Under the pieces are notes generated by a model. The model saw only the letters and a list, made by a program, of their open reading frames with translations, was not told where the DNA came from and did no database searches. From Shinella sp032095155 (lineage in GTDB: Bacteria > Pseudomonadota > Alphaproteobacteria > Rhizobiales > Rhizobiaceae), in assembly GCF_049199905.1 (NCBI RefSeq), contig NZ_JBLZPK010000065.1, forward strand, positions 124,001 to 188,000: a stretch of DNA of 64,000 bases. Reading direction: 5' to 3'. The position numbers were made by a program, and so were the translations under genes. Within the stretch, counting starts at the first letter, position 1, and the number at the start of each line of letters is the position of its first letter. Shown here piece after piece: positions 1 through 8,775 of the stretch.

Positions 1-836
1 TCCTGCTCGACCGCGTCGATCGACGGGCGCTCGTAGGAAGAGATGGTCTTGCGGCCGTATTCCAGCGCCACCTGCGGCACGGAACCGTTCATGTAGGCGA
101 GCAGCGTCTGCTTGACGATGATGTAGAGGCGGTTCTGCTTCTCGCGCACGACCTTGATGTTGGTCGCTATCGGCGTGACGATCGAATAGGACAGGAAGAT
201 GCCGAGCATGGTGCCGACGAGAGCCGAACCGATGAGGCCGCCGAGAACCTCAGGCGATTCGTTGATCTTGCCCATCGCCTTGATAACCCCGAGAACGGCG
301 GCGATGATGCCGATGGCCGGGAAGGCGTCGCCCATGGTGGAGAGCGACTGGTAGGGCTTCATCTTGTCGCGCGTGATCGTCTGGATTTCCTCGTCCATCA
401 GCGCCTCGATCTCGTGGGAGCGGGCGTTGCCGATGATGATGAGGCGGACGTAGTCGCAGATGAAGGCCGTCAGTTCCTTGTTGGCAAGAACCGTTGGGGC
501 CGACTGGAAGATCGGCGACTCGTCCGGATTGTCGATATGGGCTTCGATCTCGTTGCGCGACTTGGTGCGCAGGTCGCGCATCAGGCTGTAGAGCACGCCG
601 AGCGTATCGAGATAGTGACGCTCCTTGGGAACCTTGTGCTTGAAGGCCTCGCCGAGCGCCTTGCCGGTCTCCTTGATGACCTTCATCGTGTTGGCCACGA
701 TGAAGCCGCCGACACCCGCGCCGCCGATGATCATGAGCTCGAACGGCTGGTTGAGCACCGCCAGATGCCCGCCCATGGCCATGAAGCCGCCCAAGACGCA
801 GCCGACCGTAACGATTAGACCAATGATGATATTCAT
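1..836 (-). CDS. motA: Flagellar motor stator protein MotA (3' end cut by window)
   Basis: MotA is the inner-membrane stator subunit that, with MotB, conducts protons and drives the flagellar rotor. The minus-strand translation starts MNIIIGLIVTVGC, the conserved rhizobial MotA start, and continues through the first transmembrane segment, the cytoplasmic loop (Arg/Glu-rich around residues 85-105) and the Pro-containing later transmembrane segments. About 278 codons are present and the stop lies beyond base 1, so the gene is nearly complete (family about 290 residues). It is divergent from the rightward basal-body genes. The first gene of the leftward operon is therefore motA or an upstream gene outside view. 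No strong Shine-Dalgarno sequence is visible, so the start rests on family conservation. Confidence 0.93.
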   Translation of the reverse strand, partial: MNIIIGLIVTVGCVLGGFMAMGGHLAVLNQPFELMIIGGAGVGGFIVANTMKVIKETGKALGEAFKHKVPKERHYLDTLGVLYSLMRDLRTKSRNEIEAHIDNPDESPIFQSAPTVLANKELTAFICDYVRLIIIGNARSHEIEALMDEEIQTITRDKMKPYQSLSTMGDAFPAIGIIAAVLGVIKAMGKINESPEVLGGLIGSALVGTMLGIFLSYSIVTPIATNIKVVREKQNRLYIIVKQTLLAYMNGSVPQVALEYGRKTISSYERPSIDAVEQ

Positions 837-1009
837 GAGCGCAGGGGTCCCGACACAATTCTGACCCTTCTGGAAATACGGTTCCAGCCTTGCGTGAAGC
901 TGTACCTAACGGCTGGTTTACCGATCAGGTTCGCGCAAGCAAAAGCCCGCAGGATCATGGCTCATAACGGGCGATCCGCGCCCTCTTGCACCTTGATCGG
1001 CGGGCTATC

Positions 1010-1789
1010 GTGACGACCACCTATACGAGCTACCAGTTGATTTCCTCCGACCTCCAGACGTCGCTGAAGCGCGTTTCGGAGCAGCCGGACGTCAAGCGCG
1101 AGACGGAATATTACCTCGAGAAGATCGGCGACGTGAAATCGGTCGACGACTTCTTCGCCGACAGCCGCCTCTACAACTACGTGATGAAGGCGCACGGCCT
1201 GGAGGACATGGCCTATGCCAAGGCCTTCATGCGCAAGGTGCTGACCGAGGGCGTCGACAACAAGGATGCTTTCGCCAACCAGCTGACCGACACGCGCTAC
1301 AAGGCACTGGCGGAATCGCTGAACTTCGCCCGCAACGGTGCAGTCGCCACGCTGATGGAAAGTGCCCAGAAGGGCATGGTCGACAAGTATACCCGCCAGA
1401 CGCTGGAGATCAGCGCCGGTGAGGACAATACGGGTGTTCGCCTCGCGCTCTATTTCGAGCGCATGGCCCCCTCGATCACTTCGGGTTATTCGATCATCGC
1501 CGACGACGCGATCGCGCAGGTGGTGCGAACCGCGCTCCAGCTTCCCGCCGAATTCGCCGCCACCGATATCGACCGTCAGGCCGCCTATTACGAAGACGTG
1601 CTGAAACTGGACGAGTTGAAGGATCCGTCGAAGGTCGGCAAGTTCCTCGAGCGGTTCACCTCGATGTGGGAACTCGAAAACTCGACAGACAGCGCCGATT
1701 CGCTCGCCGCCTTCCAGCCGTCGGGCCTCATCGGCATTTCGACGGATCTTCTGCTTTCCATCAACAATCTGAAACTCGGAGGTCGCTGA
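1010..1789 (+). CDS. DUF1217-type flagellar-cluster protein of unknown function
   Basis: This protein of about 259 residues starts MTTTYTSYQLISSDL and resembles the DUF1217 family found in rhizobial flagellar clusters between motA and flgF. A GTG at 1010 is preferred over the in-frame TTG at 986, because the family start motif follows the GTG and a GGCGGG lies five bases upstream. The sequence is mostly helical and polar, with no signal peptide and no membrane span. It ends one base before flgF and is the first gene of the rightward operon, so a cytoplasmic or export-related flagellar role is likely. The biochemical function is not known to me. Confidence 0.8.
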   Translation: MTTTYTSYQLISSDLQTSLKRVSEQPDVKRETEYYLEKIGDVKSVDDFFADSRLYNYVMKAHGLEDMAYAKAFMRKVLTEGVDNKDAFANQLTDTRYKALAESLNFARNGAVATLMESAQKGMVDKYTRQTLEISAGEDNTGVRLALYFERMAPSITSGYSIIADDAIAQVVRTALQLPAEFAATDIDRQAAYYEDVLKLDELKDPSKVGKFLERFTSMWELENSTDSADSLAAFQPSGLIGISTDLLLSINNLKLGGR

Positions 1790-1790
1790 G

Positions 1791-2516
1791 ATGCAGACCG
1801 GGCTTTATGTATCGCTTTCGTCCCAGCTTGCGCTCGACCGCCGCCTGACGACCCTTGCCGACAACGTCGCGAACTCGACGACCGTCGGCTTCCGCGCCAC
1901 GGAAGTGAAGTTCAATCAGGTCGTCAGCGACCAGAAGGTCGCCGACGTCGCCTTCGTTTCGCAGGGCGATGAGTTCATCTCCCAGCGCAACGGCGGCATT
2001 ACCGAGACCGGCGGTGCGCTGGACTTCGCCATCAAGGGCGACGCGTGGTTCCAGGTGGAGACGCCCTCCGGCCCGACGCTCACCCGCGACGGCCGCTTCA
2101 CGCTGACCGATGCCGGCGAACTTGTGACGCTGAACGGTTATCCGGTGCTCGATGCCGGCGGCGGCCCCATCCAGATCGATGCGACGAATGGCACAATCCA
2201 GCTCAGCGCCGACGGCCAGCTCAACCAGAACGGCCGTCCGGTCGCCTCGCTCGGTCTCTTCGATGCCGATCTTTCGGGCGGGTTCACCCGCGCCGGCAAC
2301 AGCGGCATCATCTCGAAAATCCCGCCAGAGCCGGTGGTCGACCGGGTGGATGCCGGCGTGGTGCAGGGCTATGTCGAAGAGTCCAACGTCAACGCCATCG
2401 GCGAGATGACGCAGCTTATCCAGGTCACGCGCGCCTTCGAAAGCATCGCCTCGCTGATGCGCGACAGCGAAGAATCGATGAACGAAGCGGTGCGCACCCT
2501 CGGCGGAAGTAAGTAA
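1791..2516 (+). CDS. flgF: Flagellar basal-body rod protein FlgF
   Basis: FlgF is a proximal-rod protein of the flagellar axial structure, exported by the flagellar type III system. The N-terminus (MQTGLYVSLSSQLALDRRL, then DNVANSTTVGFRA) is the axial-protein motif with the Asn-rich ANNxAN-like signature. The C-terminus (EESNVNAIGEMTQLIQVTRAFES) is the matching helical domain. At 241 residues the length is normal for FlgF. A GGAGG lies just upstream of the ATG. It follows the DUF1217 gene directly and is followed within four bases by fliI. Confidence 0.93.
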   Translation: MQTGLYVSLSSQLALDRRLTTLADNVANSTTVGFRATEVKFNQVVSDQKVADVAFVSQGDEFISQRNGGITETGGALDFAIKGDAWFQVETPSGPTLTRDGRFTLTDAGELVTLNGYPVLDAGGGPIQIDATNGTIQLSADGQLNQNGRPVASLGLFDADLSGGFTRAGNSGIISKIPPEPVVDRVDAGVVQGYVEESNVNAIGEMTQLIQVTRAFESIASLMRDSEESMNEAVRTLGGSK

Positions 2517-2519
2517 ACC

Positions 2520-3926
2520 ATGGCGGCGGAAACCAGACCCGACGAGAGACGCATTCCCGACGGCGGGCGCATGCTGAGCGCATTGGCCGGGGCCGTGAAG
2601 CGCTACTCCTCGCCGGAATTCTCGGTCGTCCACGGCGGCCATGTGCAGACCATTTCGGCCGGCAACTACACGGTCAGCGGCCTGTCGCGCCATGTGCGGC
2701 TCGGCGAGTTCGTGGCGCACAGAAGCCCGGCCGGCATTCATCTCGGTGAGGTCGTGCGCGTCGAGCCCGACTCCGTCGTCGTCTGCCCGATCGAGCCGGG
2801 CGAGCCGATCAGCATCCACGATACGGTCATCCGCAAGGGTGCTTTCCGCGTCGCGCCGGCCGCCTCCTGGTGCGGCCGCACGATCAACGCGCTCGGCGAG
2901 CCGATCGACGGGCTCGGCCCACTCACGCAGGGTGACGACCGTCGGTCCATCTACAATTCCGCTCCGCCCTCGATGACGCGCAAGCGTGTCGAAAAAGGCT
3001 TCTCGACCGGCGTGCGCGCCATCGATATTTTTGCGCCGCTCTGCCTTGGCCAGCGTCTCGGCATCTTCGCCGGTTCGGGTGTCGGTAAATCGACGCTGCT
3101 GTCGATGCTCGCCCGCGCCGACGCCTTCGACAAGGTCGTCATCGCGCTGGTCGGCGAACGCGGCCGTGAAGTGCGCGAATTCATCGAGGACACGCTCGGC
3201 GACAATCTGGCGAAATCGGTTGCCGTCGTGGCCACCAGCGACGAGAGCCCGATGCTGCGCAAGATGGCGCCGCTGACCGCCGTGACGATCGCCGAGCACT
3301 ATCGCGACCAGGGCGACAACGTCCTGCTCATCATCGACAGCGTGACGCGCTTTGCCCATGCCATCCGCGAAGTGGCGACCGCCGCCGGCGAGCCGCCGAT
3401 CGCGCGTGGTTATCCGGCCTCGGTCTTCACCGAGCTGCCGCGCCTGCTCGAGCGTGCCGGCCCAGGTGCCGAGGGCACCGGCAGCATCACGGCGATCATC
3501 TCGATCCTCGTCGACGGCGACAACCACAACGATCCGATCGCCGACTCGACGCGCGGTATTCTCGACGGCCATATCGTGATGGAGCGCAGCCTCGCCGAAG
3601 AGGGGCGTTATCCGCCGATCAACCCGCTCGCCTCCATTTCGCGTCTCGCCCGCAAGGCCTGGACGCCGGATCAGGAGAAGCTCGTGTCGCGCCTCAAGGC
3701 GCTGATCCACCGCTTCGAGGAGACGCGGGATCTGCGCCTCATCGGCGGCTACCGCCCGGGCGGCGATGCCGATCTCGACATGGCGATCAAGCAGGTGCCG
3801 ATCATCTACGAGGTTCTCAAACAGACGCCGGGTGAAAAGCCCGCCGCCGATTCGTTCTCCGATCTTGCCATGGCGCTGAAGAACGCGGCCGGGCAGGGCG
3901 GTGCGCCGGGTATGCGAAGGGGATGA
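2520..3926 (+). CDS. fliI: Flagellum-specific ATPase FliI
   Basis: FliI is the hexameric ATPase of the flagellar type III export apparatus, on the cytoplasmic face of the export gate. The protein has 468 residues. The Walker A motif AGSGVGKS lies at about residues 184-191, followed by the GERGREVREF segment and a Walker B region (LLIIDSVTRFAHA), as in F1-beta-like secretion ATPases. It sits between flgF and a small membrane protein whose start overlaps the fliI stop (ATGA). The presumed partners here are the FliH-like protein at 23,442 and a FliJ-like coiled coil at 37,973. Confidence 0.96.
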   Translation: MAAETRPDERRIPDGGRMLSALAGAVKRYSSPEFSVVHGGHVQTISAGNYTVSGLSRHVRLGEFVAHRSPAGIHLGEVVRVEPDSVVVCPIEPGEPISIHDTVIRKGAFRVAPAASWCGRTINALGEPIDGLGPLTQGDDRRSIYNSAPPSMTRKRVEKGFSTGVRAIDIFAPLCLGQRLGIFAGSGVGKSTLLSMLARADAFDKVVIALVGERGREVREFIEDTLGDNLAKSVAVVATSDESPMLRKMAPLTAVTIAEHYRDQGDNVLLIIDSVTRFAHAIREVATAAGEPPIARGYPASVFTELPRLLERAGPGAEGTGSITAIISILVDGDNHNDPIADSTRGILDGHIVMERSLAEEGRYPPINPLASISRLARKAWTPDQEKLVSRLKALIHRFEETRDLRLIGGYRPGGDADLDMAIKQVPIIYEVLKQTPGEKPAADSFSDLAMALKNAAGQGGAPGMRRG

Positions 3927-4486
3927 CAGTGACGGATTTCGATGCGGACGAGGCAGTGCAGCCGCTCAAGCGGCGGGAACGGCGCGGCTACAGCACCGCC
4001 GACAAGCTGCTGGCCGGAACGGGCGTGATGCTCGCGGCGATGGCCGCCTTTTTCCCCTGGTATGTCTTCCTCAACCCGGAGAAATTCTCCGTGCCTGCCC
4101 TTTGGGAAGGCACGACGCGTGACCTGCCGGAAACCGGCCCGAAGCAGGTGGTCAGCGTCTCGCCGGCCGCCATGGTCGATGATGACAAGGAGTCGGGACA
4201 ATCGAACGTCGATCCGGTCGCGACCGCGAGCGCCACCGACGAGGGCAACGAAACGAAGCTCGGCGCGCCCATCGATAGCGGTCTCGACCAGCCTCTGCCG
4301 GCCAGCACCGGCTTCCGGTTGATGCATGTGGCCAACGGCCGGGCGCTGATCGAGGATGCGCGCGGCATGTATATCGTGCGCGTCGGCTCGATCCTCCCTG
4401 ACAACAGCCGTCTTGCGACGCTGGAGCAGCGCGACGGCGCCTGGGTCATCGTGACCTCCAACGGCGACGTCATCAAGCGCAACTAG
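3923..4486 (+). CDS. Flagellar-operon membrane protein, single N-terminal transmembrane helix
   Basis: This 187-residue protein overlaps the fliI stop by four bases and so is translationally coupled to it. A charged N-terminus of about 27 residues is followed by one hydrophobic helix (LLAGTGVMLAAMAAFFPWYVF), then a polar, low-complexity periplasmic linker. A compact C-terminal segment of about 55 residues (IVRVGSILPDNSRL, WVIVTSNGDVI) looks like a small beta domain reminiscent of GspC/PilP-type periplasmic domains. That resemblance is by eye only. Homologous positions in rhizobial flagellar operons hold a hypothetical protein. The function is unknown; a link to the basal body is inferred from position. 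Confidence 0.75.
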   Translation: MTVTDFDADEAVQPLKRRERRGYSTADKLLAGTGVMLAAMAAFFPWYVFLNPEKFSVPALWEGTTRDLPETGPKQVVSVSPAAMVDDDKESGQSNVDPVATASATDEGNETKLGAPIDSGLDQPLPASTGFRLMHVANGRALIEDARGMYIVRVGSILPDNSRLATLEQRDGAWVIVTSNGDVIKRN

Positions 4487-4488
4487 AG

Positions 4489-4512
4489 GCTGCGGGGCGT
4501 TCCGCCCGCAGC
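4489..4512 (+). terminator. Stem-loop after the fliI operon segment
   Basis: GCTGCGGG at 4489-4496 pairs with CCCGCAGC at 4505-4512, eight perfect pairs around an 8-base loop. It lies three bases after the stop codon of the small membrane protein. There is no T-tract, so it may be a weak or Rho-assisted terminator, or a stabilising hairpin ahead of the flgB transcription unit. Confidence 0.4.
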
Positions 4513-4681
4513 TGATTCGGCGTTTCCGGCTTGCCCGGACCGGCCGCCCGCTCGCCGCGATGACTGCGGTTCGAGCATATATAATCCCGGAAATACAGGC
4601 ACTTGCAGCTCAGTCGCAGCGGTGCAAGTCTGACGCAAGATTGGCTCCGTAGGTTCGCCTCGAACAAGGATGGAGCTTGTC

Positions 4682-5062
4682 ATGCAACCGATACAACTGT
4701 TTGAACTGGCCACGAAACAAGCCGATTGGCTTTCGGTCCGCCAGAGTGTGGTTGCAGGCAATCTCGCCAACGCCAACACCCCCGGGTTCAAGGCGAAGGA
4801 CGTAACTCCCTTTCAGGCGGTGCTCGAGACGACGGGTATCCGCATGGCGGCGACGCAGCCGGGTCATTTCACCGAAACCGAAATGGCAGGCCGCGTCATC
4901 GAGACCAAACCCACCGAAGAGATCGGCGTGCAGGAATCCGGCAACACGGTCGGTATTGCCGAAGAACTCATGAAAGAGGGTCAGGTCAAGCGTGACTTTG
5001 AGTTGAATGCCGGCCTCGTCAAGGCCTTTCATCGCATGATGCTGATGACAGTCAGAAGGTAA
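4682..5062 (+). CDS. flgB: Flagellar basal-body rod protein FlgB
   Basis: FlgB is the most proximal rod protein. The start MQPIQLFELATKQADWLSVRQ and the VAGNLANANTPGFKAKDV motif are diagnostic. The ATG at 4682 is chosen because a GGAG at 4672-4675 lies six bases upstream. An in-frame ATG at 4670 overlaps that Shine-Dalgarno sequence and would add four residues. The protein has 126 residues, normal for the family. A gap of about 190 bases upstream probably carries a promoter, making flgB the first gene of the flgBC-fliE-flgG-flgA-flgI-motE-flgH-fliL-fliP run. Confidence 0.93.
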   Translation: MQPIQLFELATKQADWLSVRQSVVAGNLANANTPGFKAKDVTPFQAVLETTGIRMAATQPGHFTETEMAGRVIETKPTEEIGVQESGNTVGIAEELMKEGQVKRDFELNAGLVKAFHRMMLMTVRR

Positions 5063-5065
5063 AAA

Positions 5066-5485
5066 ATGGATCCGCTCGTAGCTTCACTGAAAGTCGCGGC
5101 CTCGGGACTTGAGGCGCAATCCACCCGTATTCGCATCGTTTCGGAAAACCTGGCCAACGCCCGCTCGACGGGTGATACTCCTGGTGCCGATCCCTTCCGC
5201 CGCAAGACCGTGACCTTCGCTTCCGAACTCGACCGGGCAACCGGCGCTTCGCTGGTCCAGGTCGAACGTCTCGGCGAGGATGAAGGCGATTTCTCGACCG
5301 AATACGACCCGGGCAACCCCGCTGCCGACGAAAAGGGCATCGTCAAGATGCCGAACGTCAACATGCTGGTCGAAATGGCCGACATGCGGGAAGCCAACCG
5401 CTCCTATGAAGCCAACCTGCAGAGCATCAAGCAGTCGCGTGACCTGATCTCCGCGACCATCGACCTCCTGAGGGCCTCGCAATGA
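5066..5485 (+). CDS. flgC: Flagellar basal-body rod protein FlgC
   Basis: This 139-residue proximal-rod protein starts MDPLVASLKVAASGLEAQS with a SENLANARSTG signature, and its C-terminus (VEMADMREANRSYEANLQ) is the typical FlgC helix. It begins three bases after flgB and its stop overlaps the fliE start (ATGA), so translation is coupled. Confidence 0.95.
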   Translation: MDPLVASLKVAASGLEAQSTRIRIVSENLANARSTGDTPGADPFRRKTVTFASELDRATGASLVQVERLGEDEGDFSTEYDPGNPAADEKGIVKMPNVNMLVEMADMREANRSYEANLQSIKQSRDLISATIDLLRASQ

Positions 5486-5811
5486 TCGATAGCGTAACGG
5501 GCGTCAAATCGCTCTTCTCCACCAACGGCCTTTCGGGTGTCAACGAGACCTCCAGCAGCGTTTCGGCTGCCGCCGCTCAGGGAACCGGTACGGGCATGAG
5601 CTTCGCCCAGGTGATGGGCGACATGGCCACCGAAATGACCAACACGCTGAAGCTTGGTGAAACCAAGTCCTTCGAAGCCATCCAGGGCAAGGCGACGACC
5701 CGCGAAGTGGTCGACGCCGTCATGAACGCCGAGCAGACGCTGCAGACCGCCATCGCCATCCGCGACAAGGTCGTCACCGCCTATCTCGAAGTCGCAAGAA
5801 TGCAGATCTGA
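5482..5811 (+). CDS. fliE: Flagellar hook-basal body complex protein FliE
   Basis: FliE connects the MS ring and export gate to the rod. This 109-residue protein has the family C-terminus (VVDAVMNAEQTLQTAIAIRD, then VVTAYLEVARMQI). The N-terminal 35 residues are Ser/Ala-rich and less conserved. The ATG overlaps the flgC stop, and flgG follows after nine bases. Confidence 0.94.
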   Translation: MIDSVTGVKSLFSTNGLSGVNETSSSVSAAAAQGTGTGMSFAQVMGDMATEMTNTLKLGETKSFEAIQGKATTREVVDAVMNAEQTLQTAIAIRDKVVTAYLEVARMQI

Positions 5812-5820
5812 GGACCGGAC

Positions 5821-6603
5821 ATGAAAGCCCTTGCCATCGCCGCCACCGGCATGAACGCGCAGCAGACCAACCTTGAAGTCATCGCGAACAACATCGCGAA
5901 CATCAACACGACCGGCTTCAAGCGCGCCCGCGCCGAATTCTCCGACCTTCTCTACCAGACCGAGCGCGCCGCCGGCGTGCCCAACCGCGCCAACCAGGCC
6001 GTGGTGCCGGAAGGCGCCATCATCGGTCTCGGCGTCAAGACCGCGGCCGTGCGCAACCTGCATCTGCAGGGCGGCCTCGTCTCGACGGGCAACTCCTTCG
6101 ACATGGCCCTGATCGGCCGTGGCTGGTTCCAGATCGAGGCGGCCGACGGCTCCACGCTCTACACCCGCGCCGGTGCCTTCAACACCAATGCCGACGGCCA
6201 GCTCGTGACGCTCGACGGCTACACCGTCGTGCCGGGCATCACTGTGCCGCAGGACGCCACCGAAGTCACCGTCAGCAAGTCCGGCCAGGTCTATGCGACG
6301 GTTGCCGGCCAGCAGCAGGAACTCGGCCAGATCACGCTGGCGAATTTCGTCAACGAGGCCGGCCTCGAGCCGCTCGGTGAAAACCTCTACCGCGAGACCG
6401 CAGCCTCCGGTCCCGCCAATGTCGGTGCGCCTGACGAAGCGGGCTTCGCCTATATCCAGCAGAACTACCTCGAAGCCTCCAACGTCGATCCGGTCAAGGA
6501 AATCACCGACCTGATCTCGGCCCAGCGCGCCTACGAGATGAACTCCAAGATCATCCAGGCCGCCGACGAAATGGCAGCCGTGGTCAGCAAGAACCTGAGA
6601 TAA
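5821..6603 (+). CDS. flgG: Flagellar basal-body rod protein FlgG (distal rod)
   Basis: FlgG forms the distal rod. The 260-residue protein begins MKALAIAATGMNAQQTNLEV with a NNIANINTTGFKRARAEF motif and ends with the standard axial C-terminus (ASNVDPVKEITDLISAQRAY). The length equals the usual FlgG length. A GAGGA lies just before the start. It is followed by flgA, the P-ring assembly chaperone. Confidence 0.96.
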   Translation: MKALAIAATGMNAQQTNLEVIANNIANINTTGFKRARAEFSDLLYQTERAAGVPNRANQAVVPEGAIIGLGVKTAAVRNLHLQGGLVSTGNSFDMALIGRGWFQIEAADGSTLYTRAGAFNTNADGQLVTLDGYTVVPGITVPQDATEVTVSKSGQVYATVAGQQQELGQITLANFVNEAGLEPLGENLYRETAASGPANVGAPDEAGFAYIQQNYLEASNVDPVKEITDLISAQRAYEMNSKIIQAADEMAAVVSKNLR

Positions 6604-6629
6604 CAACCGACACACACGCGGGGAACATG

Positions 6630-7136
6630 ATGTTTCGCCTGATAGCAGCCCTTCGCAGAGTAAAGACCCTTTCGGCCTCGCGCCACGCGGCTCTTGCCGC
6701 GTGCGCCGTGCTCGCCGGTCTTTTCGCAGCCGACGCGGCCCTTGCCGATACCCGCATGGCCGTCGTGCCCAAGCGGACGATCTATCCCGGCGAGGAAGTC
6801 CAGGCGGGGCAGCTCGAAGAGGTCGAGGTGACCAACCCGAATATCGTCAAGGGCTATGCCGAAAGCATCGGCCAGGTCGATGGCCTGATCACCAGGCGCA
6901 CACTGCTGGCGGGCCGCGTCATCCTCGTCTCGGCGCTGCGCGAGCCCTTCGCCGTTTCCCGCGGCACCACCGTCCAGCTCGTCTTCGACAACGGATCCCT
7001 GATGCTGCGCGCCGCCGGCACGCCGCTTCAGGATGCCGCCGTCGGCGAGCTGATCAAGGTTCGCAACAAGGATTCCGGCGTGATCGTCTCCGGCACGGTC
7101 ATGGAAGACGGAACCGTACATGTGGTGGCACGATGA
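6630..7136 (+). CDS. flgA: Flagellar P-ring assembly chaperone FlgA
   Basis: FlgA is a periplasmic chaperone for P-ring (FlgI) assembly. A long signal peptide ends around AALA-DTR. The mature part has the SAF-like motifs (KRTIYPGEEVQAGQLEEVEV, ITRRTLLAGRVIL) and a C-terminal domain containing VQLVFDNGSLMLRAAG. Two adjacent ATGs occur at 6627 and 6630. The second has the better spacing to GGGGA, so it is used here; the first adds one Met. The length of about 168 residues fits the short alphaproteobacterial FlgA. The stop overlaps the start of flgI. Confidence 0.9.
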   Translation: MFRLIAALRRVKTLSASRHAALAACAVLAGLFAADAALADTRMAVVPKRTIYPGEEVQAGQLEEVEVTNPNIVKGYAESIGQVDGLITRRTLLAGRVILVSALREPFAVSRGTTVQLVFDNGSLMLRAAGTPLQDAAVGELIKVRNKDSGVIVSGTVMEDGTVHVVAR

Positions 7137-8248
7137 TGCAGCTTTTCTTCCGTCGCGTCGTTGCCGCCCTTGCGTGCATCATGCTTGCCGCAGGCCCCGC
7201 ACTTCCGGCCGCCCGCATCAAGGATGTCGCCTCGCTCCAGGCCGGCCGTGACAACCAGCTGATCGGCTACGGCCTGGTCGTCGGTCTACAGGGCACCGGC
7301 GACAGCATGCGTTCGTCGCCGTTTACCGAACAGTCCATGCGCGCGATGCTGCAAAACCTCGGCATCTCCATGGTCGGCACGCAGACGCGCGCCAAGAACA
7401 TCGCGGCCGTGCTCGTCACCGCCAACCTGCCGCCCTTCGCCAGTCCCGGCAGCCGCATCGACGTGACGGTCGGCTCGCTCGGCGACGCAGCCTCGCTGCG
7501 CGGCGGCACGCTCGTCATGACTTCGCTGTCGGGCGCCGACGGACAGATTTACGCCGTTGCCCAGGGGTCGATCGTCGTCACGGGCGTCAGCGCCAGCGGC
7601 GATGCCGCAACGGTCCAGCAGGGTGTCACGACCGCCGGCCGCGTGCCGAACGGTGCGATCATCGAGCGTGAGCTCCCGTCGCGCTTCAAGGATTCGTCCG
7701 ATCTCGTGCTGCAATTGCGCAATCCGGACTTCTCGACCTCGGTCGGCATGGCCGATGCCATCAACCGCTATGCTTCCGCCCAATACGGTAATCCGATCGC
7801 CGAATCGCGTGATTCGCAGTCGGTCTATATCGCCAAGCCCAAGATGGCCGATCTGGCCCGCCTGATGGCCGATATCGAAAACCTTGTCATCGAGACCGAC
7901 GTGCCGGCGCGCGTCGTGATCAACGAACGGACGGGCACGATCGTCATCGGCCAGGACGTGCGCATCTCGCCGGTCGCGGTCAGTTACGGAACTTTGACCG
8001 TGCAGATCACCGAGATGCCGAAGGTCGTGCAGCCTGAACCCTTCTCCAAGGGGGTGACGGCGGTCGAGCCGAACACGGATATCCTCGTCCAGCAGGACGG
8101 TGGCAATGTCGCCATGCTCGACGGTTCCAGTCTGCGTTCGCTCGTGTCGGGATTGAACAGCATCGGCGTCAAGCCTGACGGCATCATCTCGATCCTGCAA
8201 AGCATCAAGACGGCAGGCGCCCTCCAGGCAGAACTGGTGCTGCAATGA
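7133..8248 (+). CDS. flgI: Flagellar P-ring protein FlgI
   Basis: FlgI polymerises into the periplasmic P ring around the rod. From the ATG at 7133, which overlaps the flgA stop, the product has 371 residues, the normal length. A signal peptide (FFRRVVAALACIMLAAGPAL) is cleaved near PAA-RIKD. Conserved FlgI segments include RIKDVASLQAGRDNQLIGYG, GLQGTGDS and NERTGTIVIGQDVRISPVAV. An upstream open frame in the same phase is only read-through inside flgA. A second ATG at 7136 is a possible alternative start. Confidence 0.95.
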   Translation: MMQLFFRRVVAALACIMLAAGPALPAARIKDVASLQAGRDNQLIGYGLVVGLQGTGDSMRSSPFTEQSMRAMLQNLGISMVGTQTRAKNIAAVLVTANLPPFASPGSRIDVTVGSLGDAASLRGGTLVMTSLSGADGQIYAVAQGSIVVTGVSASGDAATVQQGVTTAGRVPNGAIIERELPSRFKDSSDLVLQLRNPDFSTSVGMADAINRYASAQYGNPIAESRDSQSVYIAKPKMADLARLMADIENLVIETDVPARVVINERTGTIVIGQDVRISPVAVSYGTLTVQITEMPKVVQPEPFSKGVTAVEPNTDILVQQDGGNVAMLDGSSLRSLVSGLNSIGVKPDGIISILQSIKTAGALQAELVLQ

Positions 8249-8775
8249 CGACCATGCCCCTTTCCACCCTTGCCCGCAGGCTCGCCTTGCCGCTCGCCGG
8301 CTTCGTGATGATGGCCATTCCGGGCGCTTTCGCCGAGGAGCGCCCGGTCATCACCACCACCAATGCGAGCGCCGACGAGATCCGCGAGTTCTGCACCAAT
8401 ATCGCGGACGCCGCGCGCGACCAGCGCTACCTGCTGCAAAAGCAGGAACTGGAAAATCTCCAGAAGGATGTCGATGAGCGCATCAAGACGCTCGAGGCCC
8501 GCCGTGCGGAATACGAGGACTGGCTGACCCGCCGCAACGCTTTCCTGAAGCAGGCCGAGGGCGGGTTGGTCGAGATCTACCGGAAGATGAAGCCGGATGC
8601 GGCCGCAGCTCAGCTTGCGGAGCTCAATCCGCAGATCGCGTCGGCGATCGTCATGAAGCTTCCGCCGCGCCAGTCGAGCACCATTCTCGGCGAAATGCCG
8701 GCCGACAAGGCCGCGTTGCTCACCCGCATCATCGCCGTCGCGGGCGACGCCAACACCTCAAAGGACCCGTCATGA
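8245..8775 (+). CDS. motE: MotE, periplasmic motility chaperone for MotC
   Basis: This 176-residue secreted protein has a signal peptide ending near AFA-EE, a coiled-coil centre (residues about 60-115, rich in Glu/Lys/Arg with YLLQKQELENLQKDVDERI), and a C-terminal MgtE-N-like segment (AAQLAELNPQIASAIVMKLP). In S. meliloti the homologous gene encodes MotE, a dimeric chaperone that folds and stabilises MotC. The motC gene is present at 25,313. Its start overlaps the flgI stop and its stop overlaps the flgH start, both ATGA. Confidence 0.85.
   Translation: MTTMPLSTLARRLALPLAGFVMMAIPGAFAEERPVITTTNASADEIREFCTNIADAARDQRYLLQKQELENLQKDVDERIKTLEARRAEYEDWLTRRNAFLKQAEGGLVEIYRKMKPDAAAAQLAELNPQIASAIVMKLPPRQSSTILGEMPADKAALLTRIIAVAGDANTSKDPS

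Noticed and set aside
1761..3710. 649-codon open frame on the minus strand opposite flgF-fliI
   Set aside because: It is antisense to two certain genes. Its composition (Arg/His/Gly/Asp-rich, no domains) is that of a high-GC shadow frame.
4670..4681. Earlier ATG for flgB
   Set aside because: It overlaps the ribosome-binding site of the ATG at 4682 and adds four residues not typical of FlgB.
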